Assembly (NCBI GenBank): GCA_964403505.1 | Contig: CAYOFP010000006.1 | Span: 10,669 to 74,668 of the forward strand | Length of the DNA stretch: 64,000 nucleotides | Origin: CAKSEI01 sp964403505 | GTDB lineage: Bacteria; Bacillota; Clostridia; Oscillospirales; CAG-272 | Reading direction: 5' to 3' | Part shown: piece after piece, positions 51,744 through 60,157 of the stretch | How the letters are laid out: each line of letters begins with the position of its first letter | How positions within the stretch are numbered: the stretch's first letter is position 1 | Program-made: the position numbers and the translations under genes | Notes under the pieces: model-generated | What the model was told of the DNA's origin: nothing | Databases searched by the model: none | What the model saw: the letters and a program-made list of their open reading frames with translations, nothing else

Positions 51744-53014
51744 CTGTCCTTAAGCCTTACGCCCACACTTTTGGCATGGGCTGAAAGCCCCTCCCTTTCG
51801 GCAAAATATTCGACCTTTTCGCCGATCTTTGCAAGAGCATCCGCTGTGAAATAAGAAAACTGCGTTTTCTTGATAAAATCATCGACTGAAAGCGGGCTTG
51901 AAAATCTCGCAGTTCCGCTCGTAGGCAATGTGTGGTTCGGCCCTGCAAAGTAATCGCCCAACGCCTCGGGGCAGTTCTTGCCCAAAAAGACGGAACCGGC
52001 ATTTTTGACCTCGCTCAAATAATCAAACGGATTGTCGACGCAGATCTCAAGATGCTCGGGTGCGATCTCATTTGCGATTGCTATGGCTTTATTGATGCTA
52101 TCGGTTATAATGATCTTTCCGTTTGTATCGATTGACGTACGTGCGATGTCTTTTCTCGGCAAAAGGGGTATCTGACGCTCGAGCTCAGCATTTACTGCAT
52201 CTGCGAGCTCCCTTGAATCGGTGACAAGTACGGCGCTCGCCATTTTGTCATGCTCTGCCTGCGACAGAAGATCAGCCGCAACATACTCGGCGTTACACGT
52301 ACCGTCTGCGACAACGAGTATCTCACTCGGTCCTGCGATCATATCGATAGATACCGTGCCGAACACCTGCTTTTTCGCTTCGGCAACAAAGGCGTTACCT
52401 GGCCCGACAATTTTATCGACTTTAGGTATCGATTCCGTGCCGTATGCAAGTGCGGCAACGGCCTGAGCTCCGCCGACCTTGAAGATTCTATCCACACCTG
52501 CGATCTTTGCGGCCGCAAGAATGACGTCGCTTATCTTGCCGTCTTTTGGCGGTGAGACCATTATGATCTGCTCGCATCCTGCTATTTTTGCAGGAATACA
52601 GTTCATGAGCACAGATGACGGATATGCCGCCGTACCGCCCGGGACATACAGACCGACCTTTTCGATCGGCATTACCTTTTGTCCGATAACGACGCCTTCC
52701 TTTTCGTTTACAACAAAGCTGTTTCTTTTTTGGTGTGAGTGATACGCACGGATATTTTCGCTCGCTTCGGTCAGTATACCGATAAACTCCTCGCCGACGC
52801 TTTCAAAGGCGGCGTTTATCTCTTCTTCACTTACTTCGAGCGAATCAAGATATGAATTATCAAATTTCTCGCAGTACTTAAAAAGCGCACTGTCGCCGTT
52901 AGCTTTCACGTCGTTTATAATCGAGGTAACGATATCCTCGACACCGGAACCCTGAACATCACGCTCAAAGATCTCGGAAACTCCAATATCCGCATTATTA
53001 TAAATCTTAATCAT
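51740..53014 (-). CDS. hisD: Histidinol dehydrogenase
   Basis: 424 residues. GLYVPGGTAAYPSSVLMN, VGPGNAFVAEAKKQVFG, GPSEILVVAD, LLSQAEHDKMASAVLVT and GPNHTLPTSGTARF are HisD signatures with zinc and catalytic Glu/His residues. It performs the last two oxidations to histidine. It overlaps the hisZG stop by 8 bases. Confidence 0.97.
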   Translation of the reverse strand: MIKIYNNADIGVSEIFERDVQGSGVEDIVTSIINDVKANGDSALFKYCEKFDNSYLDSLEVSEEEINAAFESVGEEFIGILTEASENIRAYHSHQKRNSFVVNEKEGVVIGQKVMPIEKVGLYVPGGTAAYPSSVLMNCIPAKIAGCEQIIMVSPPKDGKISDVILAAAKIAGVDRIFKVGGAQAVAALAYGTESIPKVDKIVGPGNAFVAEAKKQVFGTVSIDMIAGPSEILVVADGTCNAEYVAADLLSQAEHDKMASAVLVTDSRELADAVNAELERQIPLLPRKDIARTSIDTNGKIIITDSINKAIAIANEIAPEHLEICVDNPFDYLSEVKNAGSVFLGKNCPEALGDYFAGPNHTLPTSGTARFSSPLSVDDFIKKTQFSYFTADALAKIGEKVEYFAEREGLSAHAKSVGVRLKDR

Positions 53015-54587
53015 TTTCTACCTGTTCCGCCAATCCGGCTTTAATTTTCTCTATCAGTTCTTTTTTGAATTTATAGCTCGAAATATTACTGATCAGCCTT
53101 GCACTGATGGGCAATATCGTCTCAATGGGCTCGAGGTCGTTCTCTTTGAGCGTAGTACCCGTCTCTACGATATCTACGATGACATCCGACAGATCAAGGA
53201 TCGGCGCAAGCTCGATCGAGCCGTTTAGTTTGATGATATCAATATCCCTGCACTTTTCGCTGTAAAAATGAGATGCGATATTTACAAATTTCGTGGCAAC
53301 ACGCAGGGTCTTTCGTGTATCGTCGGCAAAGCCTTTTTTCGCCGCAACCGCCATTCTGCATTTACCCATCTTCAGATCAAGCAATTCATATACATCGGGA
53401 GTATATTCGAGCAGGATATCCTTTCCTGCGACACCGATATCGGCCGCACCTCTTTCGACATATATGGCTACATCAGAAGGCTTTACCCAGAAAAAGCGTA
53501 TATGATTTTCCTTATTTTCAAAAATAAGTTTTCTGTTATCCTCAAGAATCTCAGGACAGGAAAATCCCGCCTTATCGAACATATTATATACTTTCTCGCC
53601 CAAACGGCCCTTCGGAAGCGCAACGTTGATATACCCGGCGCTGTCATCGCTTACAGAATCATCGCTGACCGAATCGAGCAGATTCAGATAGACTGCAAAA
53701 CCGATAGCGCCTGCCTTTTTATCCACACGCTCCATCAGTTTATCGTATCTGCCGCCCGAGAGCACACCGGCGGGCACACCCTCGATAAAGCCCTTGAATA
53801 CGACGCCGTTATAATACTTCATGTTATTGATAACGGAAAAATCAAAATGTATATTCTTCTGATACCCGGCTTTGAAGATCGCTTCGCTTATATCGCAGAG
53901 CTCATCATATGCGCTCTGCATATATTCATTTATTATATACGGCTTAATTTTTCTAAGGACGTCTCCCATATCACCGCATACGCCGACAATTCCCTCGAGC
54001 TTATCACGCATATCATCACCGATATCGTATTTTCCGCACAGATGGCGGATCTCGGCGATATTTTTCTGTCCGATACATTCGAGCAGCTCTTCCTTCTTTG
54101 CGGCGGAAAGGCCGAGAGAGTCGATCAGTCCCGTCACGATACCCATATGGGAAATATCGAGCACGTAATCGCGATTGATACTGTAAAGACTGCGTGCAGC
54201 GAGGATGATCACCTCACATACCTCGGAAAGTCCTATATTACCGATACATTCAACGCCCGTCTGCATGATCTCCCGGAAGCCGCTTTCGTCTCCCGTAGTA
54301 CGGTATACATTTTCGTGATAATACAGTTTTTGATTCGTTCCTGCCGTATCATCGAAATTTTTGATGATAGACATGGTAACATCAGGCTTAAGGGCCATCA
54401 ATTTGCCGTTTGCATTTGTAAAAGTGATGACACCGTCGCTGATCAGAAAATCCTTATTTTTCGCATAAAGGTCATATTCCTCGAAACGGCTCATGCGATA
54501 CTGTCTGTAACCGTATGAGCTGTACAGACTGCGCATTTCAAATGCGGCAAGCTCGTTTCGTGTAAAAACCGAATCGTTAATATCCAA
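53007..54587 (-). CDS. hisZG: HisZ-HisG fusion: ATP phosphoribosyltransferase with its regulatory subunit
   Basis: 526 residues in one frame. Residues 1-304 are HisZ, a histidyl-tRNA-synthetase-like domain (TFTNANGKLMALKPDVTMSI, KLYYHENVYR, YYNGVVFKGF, LSGGRYDKLM). Residues 305-317 form a Ser/Asp linker with a tandem DSVSD repeat. Residues 319-526 are the short-form HisG (NVALPKGRLGEKVYNMFDKA, GVAGKDILLEY, DLSDVIVDIVETGTTLKEND). Short HisG normally needs a separate HisZ for activity and histidine feedback; here the two are covalently joined. It catalyses the first step, ATP plus PRPP. It lies 2 bases after yerC. Confidence 0.95.
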   Translation of the reverse strand: MDINDSVFTRNELAAFEMRSLYSSYGYRQYRMSRFEEYDLYAKNKDFLISDGVITFTNANGKLMALKPDVTMSIIKNFDDTAGTNQKLYYHENVYRTTGDESGFREIMQTGVECIGNIGLSEVCEVIILAARSLYSINRDYVLDISHMGIVTGLIDSLGLSAAKKEELLECIGQKNIAEIRHLCGKYDIGDDMRDKLEGIVGVCGDMGDVLRKIKPYIINEYMQSAYDELCDISEAIFKAGYQKNIHFDFSVINNMKYYNGVVFKGFIEGVPAGVLSGGRYDKLMERVDKKAGAIGFAVYLNLLDSVSDDSVSDDSAGYINVALPKGRLGEKVYNMFDKAGFSCPEILEDNRKLIFENKENHIRFFWVKPSDVAIYVERGAADIGVAGKDILLEYTPDVYELLDLKMGKCRMAVAAKKGFADDTRKTLRVATKFVNIASHFYSEKCRDIDIIKLNGSIELAPILDLSDVIVDIVETGTTLKENDLEPIETILPISARLISNISSYKFKKELIEKIKAGLAEQVEND

Positions 54588-54589
54588 AA

Positions 54590-54880
54590 TTACTTATCCT
54601 CTTTCAAATTATCTATTGCTATCTTATATCCGCCGCTTCCGTAGTTATAGCACTTATTCACACGGCTTATCGTGGCGGAGCTTGCACCGGTCTCGGCTTC
54701 AATCTTCAAAAATGTTTTTCCGGCACTCAGCTCACGTGCGACATGAAATCGCTGTGACATGGACGCAAGCTCGTTTACGGTGCACAGATCCTCAAAAAAC
54801 TTATAACATTCTTCTACGCTGTCGAGGGACATTATCGCCTGAAACAAAAGGTCGGTATTTTCTGAATGTATGGAAATCAT
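54590..54880 (-). CDS. yerC: YerC/YecD family TrpR-related regulator
   Basis: 96 residues from ATG 54880 (RBS GGAGGAGAAA); earlier in-frame starts reach into the promoter. CTVNELASMSQRFHVARELSAG and the helix-turn-helix end GASSATISRVNKCYNYGSGGY match the YerC/YecD family of TrpR-fold proteins. The family is often linked to his genes. It is the first gene of the his operon and is likely its transcriptional regulator. The ligand is unknown; histidine would be the natural guess. Confidence 0.9.
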   Translation of the reverse strand: MISIHSENTDLLFQAIMSLDSVEECYKFFEDLCTVNELASMSQRFHVARELSAGKTFLKIEAETGASSATISRVNKCYNYGSGGYKIAIDNLKEDK

Positions 54881-54907
54881 TTTCTCCTCCGAACAATTTA
54901 TGGCTAT

Positions 54908-54936
54908 ATGATAACACTTTACCGTGCTAAAGTCAA
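54908..54936 (-). promoter_or_regulatory. Promoter of the his operon
   Basis: On the minus strand TTGACT (54936-54931), 17-base spacer, TATCAT (54913-54908), about 27 bases before the yerC start. Confidence 0.8.
54916..54933. promoter_or_regulatory. Palindrome in the his promoter, candidate YerC operator
   Basis: ACTTTA (54916-54921) and TAAAGT (54928-54933) form an inverted repeat around a 6-base centre. It fills the spacer and the end of the -35 box of the yerC promoter, where a bound TrpR-type dimer would block polymerase. Confidence 0.55.
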
Positions 54937-55036
54937 TAGATATAGAAAAAAACGGCAAATTAAATATATGATAAAATTCCCCGTGCCGATAATTTGTTAC
55001 TTTTATCGAATAATTTGAATATATTATTATTTTATT

Positions 55037-55064
55037 TTGATTTTTCTGAAAAATATGATATAAT
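55037..55064 (+). promoter_or_regulatory. Promoter of the symporter/decarboxylase pair
   Basis: TTGATT (55037-55042), 16-base spacer, TATAAT (55059-55064); GCGAGGAAAAT precedes the ATG at 55092. Confidence 0.75.
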
Positions 55065-55091
55065 ATCTAAAATTTCACAAGCGAGGAAAAT

Positions 55092-56441
55092 ATGGATATT
55101 ATTTATCAAATCAACGACTTCGTAAATGAAATCGTTTGGGGTCCGCTTATGATCGCCCTGCTTCTCGGCGTCGGGATCATTCTGACGGCCCTGCTCGGAG
55201 TGCCGCAGTTAACAAAAATCCCTCAGATCTGCAGAGCGACATTCGGAAAAATAATCGGCAAGAAAAACATAAACGGCGACGGTACGATTGCAAGTCATAA
55301 AGCAGGTTGGGCCTCGATTGCCTGTGTCGTCGGCACAGGCAACATCACAGGTGTTGCCACGGCGATCGCAACGGGCGGTCCCGGCGCACTCTTCTGGATG
55401 TGGTTATCCGCATTTTTCGGAATGGCAACAAAATTTGCCGAAATCGTGCTCGGAATCCACTTCCGTGAGAAAAATGAGAGAGGCGAGTATGTCGGCGGAG
55501 CGATGTATTATATATACAAGGGCCTGAAGAGTAAATGGCTCTCGTATTTCTTCTGCATTATGGCTATTTTCTCCTATATGGTATGCGGCGCTATTGTCGA
55601 TACCAACAGTATTTGCCTCGGAATACAGGCGCAGTGGAATATCGAGCCATGGATCAGCGGCGTCGTGTTAGCGGCGCTTACGGCGGTCGTCATACTCGGC
55701 GGTATCAAAAGAATCGGCGACGTCTGCGAATGGCTCACACCGATTATGAGCGTATTATACATAATAGCCGGACTCTTTATCATATTTGCAAATGTCACGA
55801 GCCTGCCGGGCGTATTCAGCGAAATATTCAGAGGCGCTTTCACGCCGCAGGGTGAGATGGGCGGCTTTGCCGGTGCGACGGTAATGCAGATCATCACCGT
55901 CGGCCTTGCACGGGGACTGAACTCAAATGAAGCCGGAATGGGCTCATCACCGACGCTGAACTGTACCGCACAGGTAGATAAGCCCGAGGATCAGGGATAT
56001 TGGGGTATATTAGAGGTATTTCTCGATACCATCATTATCTGCACGATCACGGGACTTGTCATCATACTGTCCGGCGAATGGATCAACGGTACTTCCGGAA
56101 CAGAGCTCGCAATGAATGCATTCACAAAGCTATTACCGGGCGAGGCCGTCGGCAGTTATTTCGTCATGTTCGCTACGATCCTATTCGGCTACAGTTGCCT
56201 TATCACATCCAGCTTCTTATGCGAAGTTGCAGGATCGTTTATATGGGGTAAAAAGAGTGTACTGCCACTTCGTCTGATCTGGATAGCGTTTATTGTCGTC
56301 GGCGCACTCGGCGGACTTGAATTTGTATGGGATCTTGCAGATACCGCAAACGGCCTTATGGCAATTCCTAACCTGATCGCTCTCGTCTTACTCATCCCGG
56401 TGCTTCTCGGCGTATTAGGAAAAAGAAAAGCAAAAAAATGA
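55092..56441 (+). CDS. Sodium:alanine/amino-acid symporter, AGCS family
   Basis: 449 residues, ten or more membrane helices. GTGNITGVATAIATGGPGALFWMW (about 86-109) and the late GLARGLNSNEAGMGSSP are AGCS signatures carrying sodium and substrate contacts. Family members import alanine, glycine or glutamine with sodium. The stop overlaps the downstream decarboxylase-family gene by 4 bases, so transport and the enzyme are probably linked. It resembles AlsT but the substrate cannot be read from sequence. Confidence 0.92.
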   Translation: MDIIYQINDFVNEIVWGPLMIALLLGVGIILTALLGVPQLTKIPQICRATFGKIIGKKNINGDGTIASHKAGWASIACVVGTGNITGVATAIATGGPGALFWMWLSAFFGMATKFAEIVLGIHFREKNERGEYVGGAMYYIYKGLKSKWLSYFFCIMAIFSYMVCGAIVDTNSICLGIQAQWNIEPWISGVVLAALTAVVILGGIKRIGDVCEWLTPIMSVLYIIAGLFIIFANVTSLPGVFSEIFRGAFTPQGEMGGFAGATVMQIITVGLARGLNSNEAGMGSSPTLNCTAQVDKPEDQGYWGILEVFLDTIIICTITGLVIILSGEWINGTSGTELAMNAFTKLLPGEAVGSYFVMFATILFGYSCLITSSFLCEVAGSFIWGKKSVLPLRLIWIAFIVVGALGGLEFVWDLADTANGLMAIPNLIALVLLIPVLLGVLGKRKAKK

Positions 56442-57778
56442 AAACACCGATATATGATTTTGTAAAACAATATATATCGTCGCCGCCTGTCCGACTGCAC
56501 ATGCCCGGGCATAAAGGCATTGGACCGCTCGGCTTTGAAAAATACGATATTACCGAAATATTGGGTGCAGACGCACTATATGAAGCTGACGGTATTATCG
56601 CCCAAAGCGAAGCGAATGCCACACATCTTTTCGGTACAGGAAAGACGCTCTATTCGACCGAAGGGTCGAGTCATGCGATAAAAGCGATGCTGTATCTGGC
56701 ATACATCAGGTCATCAGATCGTGTTAGGCCTTATGTGCTCGCTGCGCGCAATATACACAAGTCTTTTTTATACGCATGCGCTCTGATCGGATGTGATGCC
56801 GAATTTATGTATCCAAGTGAAGAAAGCTCGCTATGCTCATGCAAAATCGCCGCAAATGATATAAAAAAGTATCTGAGTGATGCCGAGCACCTACCATTTG
56901 CCGTATATATAACGAGCCCGGATTATCTCGGAAACATCGCTGATATAAAAGATATTGCGAAAGTCTGCGATAAGTTCGGTATACCGCTGCTTGTTGACAA
57001 TGCACACGGCGCATATCTCGGTTTTTTGGAATCATCCATCCACCCGATATCTCTCGGGGCATACATGTGTGCTGATTCTGCACATAAAACGCTGCCTGTG
57101 CTTACTGGCGGCGCATATCTCCATTTGAGTCAGAATGCGGTACGTGAAGTCGGAGAAGAGGCCAAAAGCGCCCTCTCGCTATTCGGCTCTACGAGTCCGT
57201 CCTATCTTATCTTACAGTCTCTTGACCTATGCAACGCCTACATCGCTGACGGATACGACCGCAAACTAAGCGAATGCATAAAAAGAATCGATGCTTTAAA
57301 AAACGAGTTAAAAAGCATCGACGTTGCCGCCGTGGGCAATGAACCGCTGAAATTGACGATCGATGCAAACTCTATCGGATATTCGGGTCATGAGTTGGCG
57401 AATGCTTTTCGTATAAAAAACGCCGAGCCGGAATATGCCGACGATGATTACATCGTATGTATGCTGACGCCCGGAAACAAGACATCCGATTTTGATATAA
57501 TAAAAAGCGTAATTCTCGATCTTCCTGCAAGACCGCCGATAAAAAAAGATCCCATTATATTAAATACTCCGCAAAGAGCGATGTCGATTCGCAATTCCCT
57601 TTTATGTGCGCATGAATACATCTGTGTCGATGATGCAGTGGATAGAATATGCGGAGAGCCCACCGTATCATGCCCTCCGGCAATACCCATCGTGATAAGC
57701 GGTGAGATCATAACCGAGGACAGCATCCACATTTTCAAAAAACACGGAATCAATAAAATATCAGTTGTTAAACAATAA
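56438..57778 (+). CDS. Orn/Lys/Arg decarboxylase family PLP enzyme
   Basis: 446 residues. RLHMPGHKG at 19-27 is the family start, FGTGKTLYSTEGSSHAIKAML is the cofactor loop region, LLVDNAHGAYLGF has the PLP aspartate and CADSAHKTLPVLTGGAYLH carries the PLP lysine. It lacks the N-terminal wing domain of the E. coli enzymes and is a little shorter than SpeA/YaaO-type Firmicutes proteins (about 480). It would decarboxylate arginine, lysine or ornithine for polyamine synthesis or acid tolerance. It overlaps the symporter gene and ends at its own terminator. Confidence 0.88.
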   Translation: MKTPIYDFVKQYISSPPVRLHMPGHKGIGPLGFEKYDITEILGADALYEADGIIAQSEANATHLFGTGKTLYSTEGSSHAIKAMLYLAYIRSSDRVRPYVLAARNIHKSFLYACALIGCDAEFMYPSEESSLCSCKIAANDIKKYLSDAEHLPFAVYITSPDYLGNIADIKDIAKVCDKFGIPLLVDNAHGAYLGFLESSIHPISLGAYMCADSAHKTLPVLTGGAYLHLSQNAVREVGEEAKSALSLFGSTSPSYLILQSLDLCNAYIADGYDRKLSECIKRIDALKNELKSIDVAAVGNEPLKLTIDANSIGYSGHELANAFRIKNAEPEYADDDYIVCMLTPGNKTSDFDIIKSVILDLPARPPIKKDPIILNTPQRAMSIRNSLLCAHEYICVDDAVDRICGEPTVSCPPAIPIVISGEIITEDSIHIFKKHGINKISVVKQ

Positions 57779-57895
57779 ATTTATCTCCGTTTTTGGGCGT
57801 TGTCAAACCCTGTAAATACCTAAGATCAAGGCATCTGACCTGAAGATTGTATTTTCTCCGTCATATATACGGCTGTGTGTTTTTATATAGTATCA

Positions 57896-57934
57896 AAAAG
57901 AGACAGATAATTTCCATAATTACCTGTCCTTTTT
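57896..57934. terminator. Bidirectional terminator between convergent genes
   Basis: Arms of about 16 bp (57896-57912 and 57918-57933) with two mismatches and a 5-base loop; A run before, T run after. It serves the decarboxylase gene (plus) and the membrane-protein gene (minus). The rest of 57779-57895 shows nothing I recognise. Confidence 0.8.
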
Positions 57935-57942
57935 ACTGTAAT

Positions 57943-58413
57943 TTATACAACTTCTTTTTTGTGATTTAAATGTATTCCTATATGCCCGATCCCTAATATA
58001 ATTGTTGATAGAATCAAGAATACATTTTTACCGTATATACCGAGTAACAGAAATGCAAATACCGGCAATGTGGCTCCTGCAACCGGTATACCTAATAAAC
58101 TGCTATACATATCTTTCATTGTTCTGTTACTTTTGAAGTATATTATCCAATATATTTCGTATAAAAACATTAGAATAAATGCTATTAACAATATGATCGA
58201 CCAATACGAGATCTTATTTATATTAAAATCACTGAATATCAGCGATATACAGGTTACCAGCATCTCTCCGATTCTTTCAAATAACAGTAATACTTGATTC
58301 TCATTTTTAACGTATTTATCATAGCCTTCCGGTTTATTTTTGCTCCATATAATATTAGGAATCATTAACATGAACAAAAATATTAGACCTATATACGAAA
58401 ATCCAAAGTGCAT
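57943..58413 (-). CDS. Conserved small membrane protein, function unknown
   Basis: 156 residues with four to five membrane helices. The start MHFGFSYIGLIFLFMLMIPNIIW and the following KNKPEGYDKYVKNENQVLLL are recognisable as a Firmicutes membrane-protein family without known function. No catalytic motif. Third-to-last member of the minus-strand run of accessory genes; 31 bases separate it from the next gene upstream. Confidence 0.78.
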   Translation of the reverse strand: MHFGFSYIGLIFLFMLMIPNIIWSKNKPEGYDKYVKNENQVLLLFERIGEMLVTCISLIFSDFNINKISYWSIILLIAFILMFLYEIYWIIYFKSNRTMKDMYSSLLGIPVAGATLPVFAFLLLGIYGKNVFLILSTIILGIGHIGIHLNHKKEVV

Positions 58414-58444
58414 TACTTCATCTCACTTACAAATCTGATCATAG

Positions 58445-59101
58445 TTATTTTGCTAATTCATAGCTTTCTGTTATTCGCTGTTTTATTTCCTCGTCTGGAA
58501 TGCTGTCATCGAGGACAAGCGTATACCAGCTTTTTTTATTCATGTGCCAACCGGGATAGTAATGTTCTCTCGACAAAATAAGTTCCCTTTGCACGGCATC
58601 CATACGAAGGTCGATAATCTCTACGTTTTTATCGGTATTGAGCCCTATCTTTTTGCCGACTACTGTTAAAATTGCGGCATACCACTTTCGGTTATCTTTT
58701 CTTCTCCACACGGCATTATCGGGAAATTTCGGCCATAAAAACTCCAATTCATCGCTATATTTTTCACGGACATATTCTATCGCCATCTGCGCTTGATTTG
58801 ATTTGAATATCGAAAAATCATAGCAGGAATTTGCAATGTCTGTAAGCACCGTTTGAATCGCCTTTCGTACCTCGCCGACATAAGTTCCTGTAGCATTTGT
58901 TTTGTACAATACATACGGCTCACCGTTTACCATGTCAATTAGATCTGTGTCTACGTCGCCATCTTGTATAAAAACATAGAGCCGAAAAGCACCGTTAAGG
59001 ATATCGGTTTCATATAGCCATGTTCCGTCTTTCCACAAAAAACCATAAACAGCAATTTTTTCTGTATTAAGTTTTTTATTTTTAAATATTTCTTCAAACA
59101 T
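58445..59101 (-). CDS. MmcQ/YjbR family protein
   Basis: 218 residues. The C-terminal half (about 105-215) is a YjbR fold with DELEFLWPKFPDNAVWRRKDNRKWYAAIL and SREHYYPGWHMNKKSWYTLVLD. The N-terminal half (about 15-95) resembles the extension often fused to it. YjbR domains have a CyaY-like fold and are annotated as DNA-binding on structural grounds; the physiological role is not established. Two MmcQ features (W and K in the HMNKKSW stretch) are intact. Confidence 0.87.
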   Translation of the reverse strand: MFEEIFKNKKLNTEKIAVYGFLWKDGTWLYETDILNGAFRLYVFIQDGDVDTDLIDMVNGEPYVLYKTNATGTYVGEVRKAIQTVLTDIANSCYDFSIFKSNQAQMAIEYVREKYSDELEFLWPKFPDNAVWRRKDNRKWYAAILTVVGKKIGLNTDKNVEIIDLRMDAVQRELILSREHYYPGWHMNKKSWYTLVLDDSIPDEEIKQRITESYELAK

Positions 59102-59128
59102 GATTATATTTTCCTTTAAAATTGAAAT

Positions 59129-59563
59129 TTACAGATATCCCCTGTTTCTTGCTTCATCCAATAACTTGGGCTGAATCAGCGGATATGTCCAGTTATCAAT
59201 TAAATGATCCGTTATCAAAACATCTTCTATCTCGCTATGTAATTCTTCAAAGGAAAATATATCAGCAACGAAAAGCATACCAAACGATTCGTCGTCAACA
59301 TTTTCATTTACCCTTGTTTTTCCTCTGACCGAATAGATACAAATGGGTTCAATTGAAAAAACTACTGCACCTGTTTCTTCTCTCAATTCCCGTTTGGCAG
59401 TTGTTAGGATATCCTCGCCGTTTTCTCTGTGTCCGCCGGGGATTTCATATGTATCTCTTTCCCTGTGCTTGCAAAAGACCCATTTGCCGTTTGTTTTAGA
59501 AATAATAACTGCAAACTTCAATAGTTTATCATCTACATGGTCATAAAACTTTACTTCCAGCAT
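59129..59563 (-). CDS. Nudix hydrolase
   Basis: 144 residues. The Nudix box GHRENGEDILTTAKRELREETGA at about 45-67 fits the G-x5-E-x7-REUxEExGU pattern exactly, with all catalytic glutamates. The family hydrolyses nucleoside diphosphate derivatives. Substrate not predictable; the short size suits housecleaning or ADP-ribose-type enzymes. It stands between the MmcQ gene and an acetyltransferase gene. Confidence 0.92.
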   Translation of the reverse strand: MLEVKFYDHVDDKLLKFAVIISKTNGKWVFCKHRERDTYEIPGGHRENGEDILTTAKRELREETGAVVFSIEPICIYSVRGKTRVNENVDDESFGMLFVADIFSFEELHSEIEDVLITDHLIDNWTYPLIQPKLLDEARNRGYL

Positions 59564-59590
59564 TCTATAAATACCTCTGCAAATTTGAAT

Positions 59591-60139
59591 TTACCGTTCA
59601 GATTTCAGTATAGCATAAACACAGACGTCACAAATTCCCTGATTATTCTTTTGATAGCTTCGCAGCGTTCCCTCATACTTCATTCCGCATTTTTTCATCA
59701 CTCCGCCTGAATTTGGGTTGTGCGGGTCGTGATATGCCTCTATACGATTTGCGTCTACCTCATCAAAAAGAAAATCAATCACTGCCTTCAGCGCCTCTGA
59801 TGTGATTCCCTGATGCCACCATTTTTTACCGATACAATAGCCAACATGCGCTATGGAAACCTCCTCATTCATATTTACCACAGCAATGCTTCCGATAGGT
59901 TCACCTATATTCTTTAATTCAATTGTCCAATGATAATATTTTTCACCGGTATATTCTTTCACCCATTCGGAAATTACATATTCGCTTACTTCCTGACTCG
60001 TATGCGTCGGCCAAGAGAGAAATTTTGTGACAGCATCATCAGACGCCCAGTTTTTATACATCGCAGATGCATCATCAATAACGAATCTTCTTAAAACCAA
60101 TCTCTCTGTTTCTATCCTTTGCGTTCCGCAATGTTTCAT
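59591..60139 (-). CDS. GNAT family N-acetyltransferase, RimJ/RimL-like
   Basis: 182 residues. RIETERLVLRRFVIDDASAMY at the start and the acetyl-CoA block IGKKWWHQGITSEALKAVIDFLF followed by HDPHNPNSGGVMKKCGMKYEG define the Acetyltransf_3 (RimJ/RimL) subgroup. Its acceptor could be a protein N-terminus or a small amine. It follows an AAGGGAG ribosome site. Confidence 0.9.
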   Translation of the reverse strand: MKHCGTQRIETERLVLRRFVIDDASAMYKNWASDDAVTKFLSWPTHTSQEVSEYVISEWVKEYTGEKYYHWTIELKNIGEPIGSIAVVNMNEEVSIAHVGYCIGKKWWHQGITSEALKAVIDFLFDEVDANRIEAYHDPHNPNSGGVMKKCGMKYEGTLRSYQKNNQGICDVCVYAILKSER

Positions 60140-60157
60140 ATTAATATTAAAACTCCC

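Noticed and set aside
53268..54518. 416-codon plus-strand frame opposite hisZG
   Set aside because: It is entirely antisense to a strongly supported gene, has no ribosome site and resembles no protein; long shadow frames follow from the codon bias.
54881..55091. A T-box or histidine attenuator before the his operon
   Set aside because: No T-box sequence, no histidine-rich leader peptide and no terminator were found; only a promoter with a palindrome.
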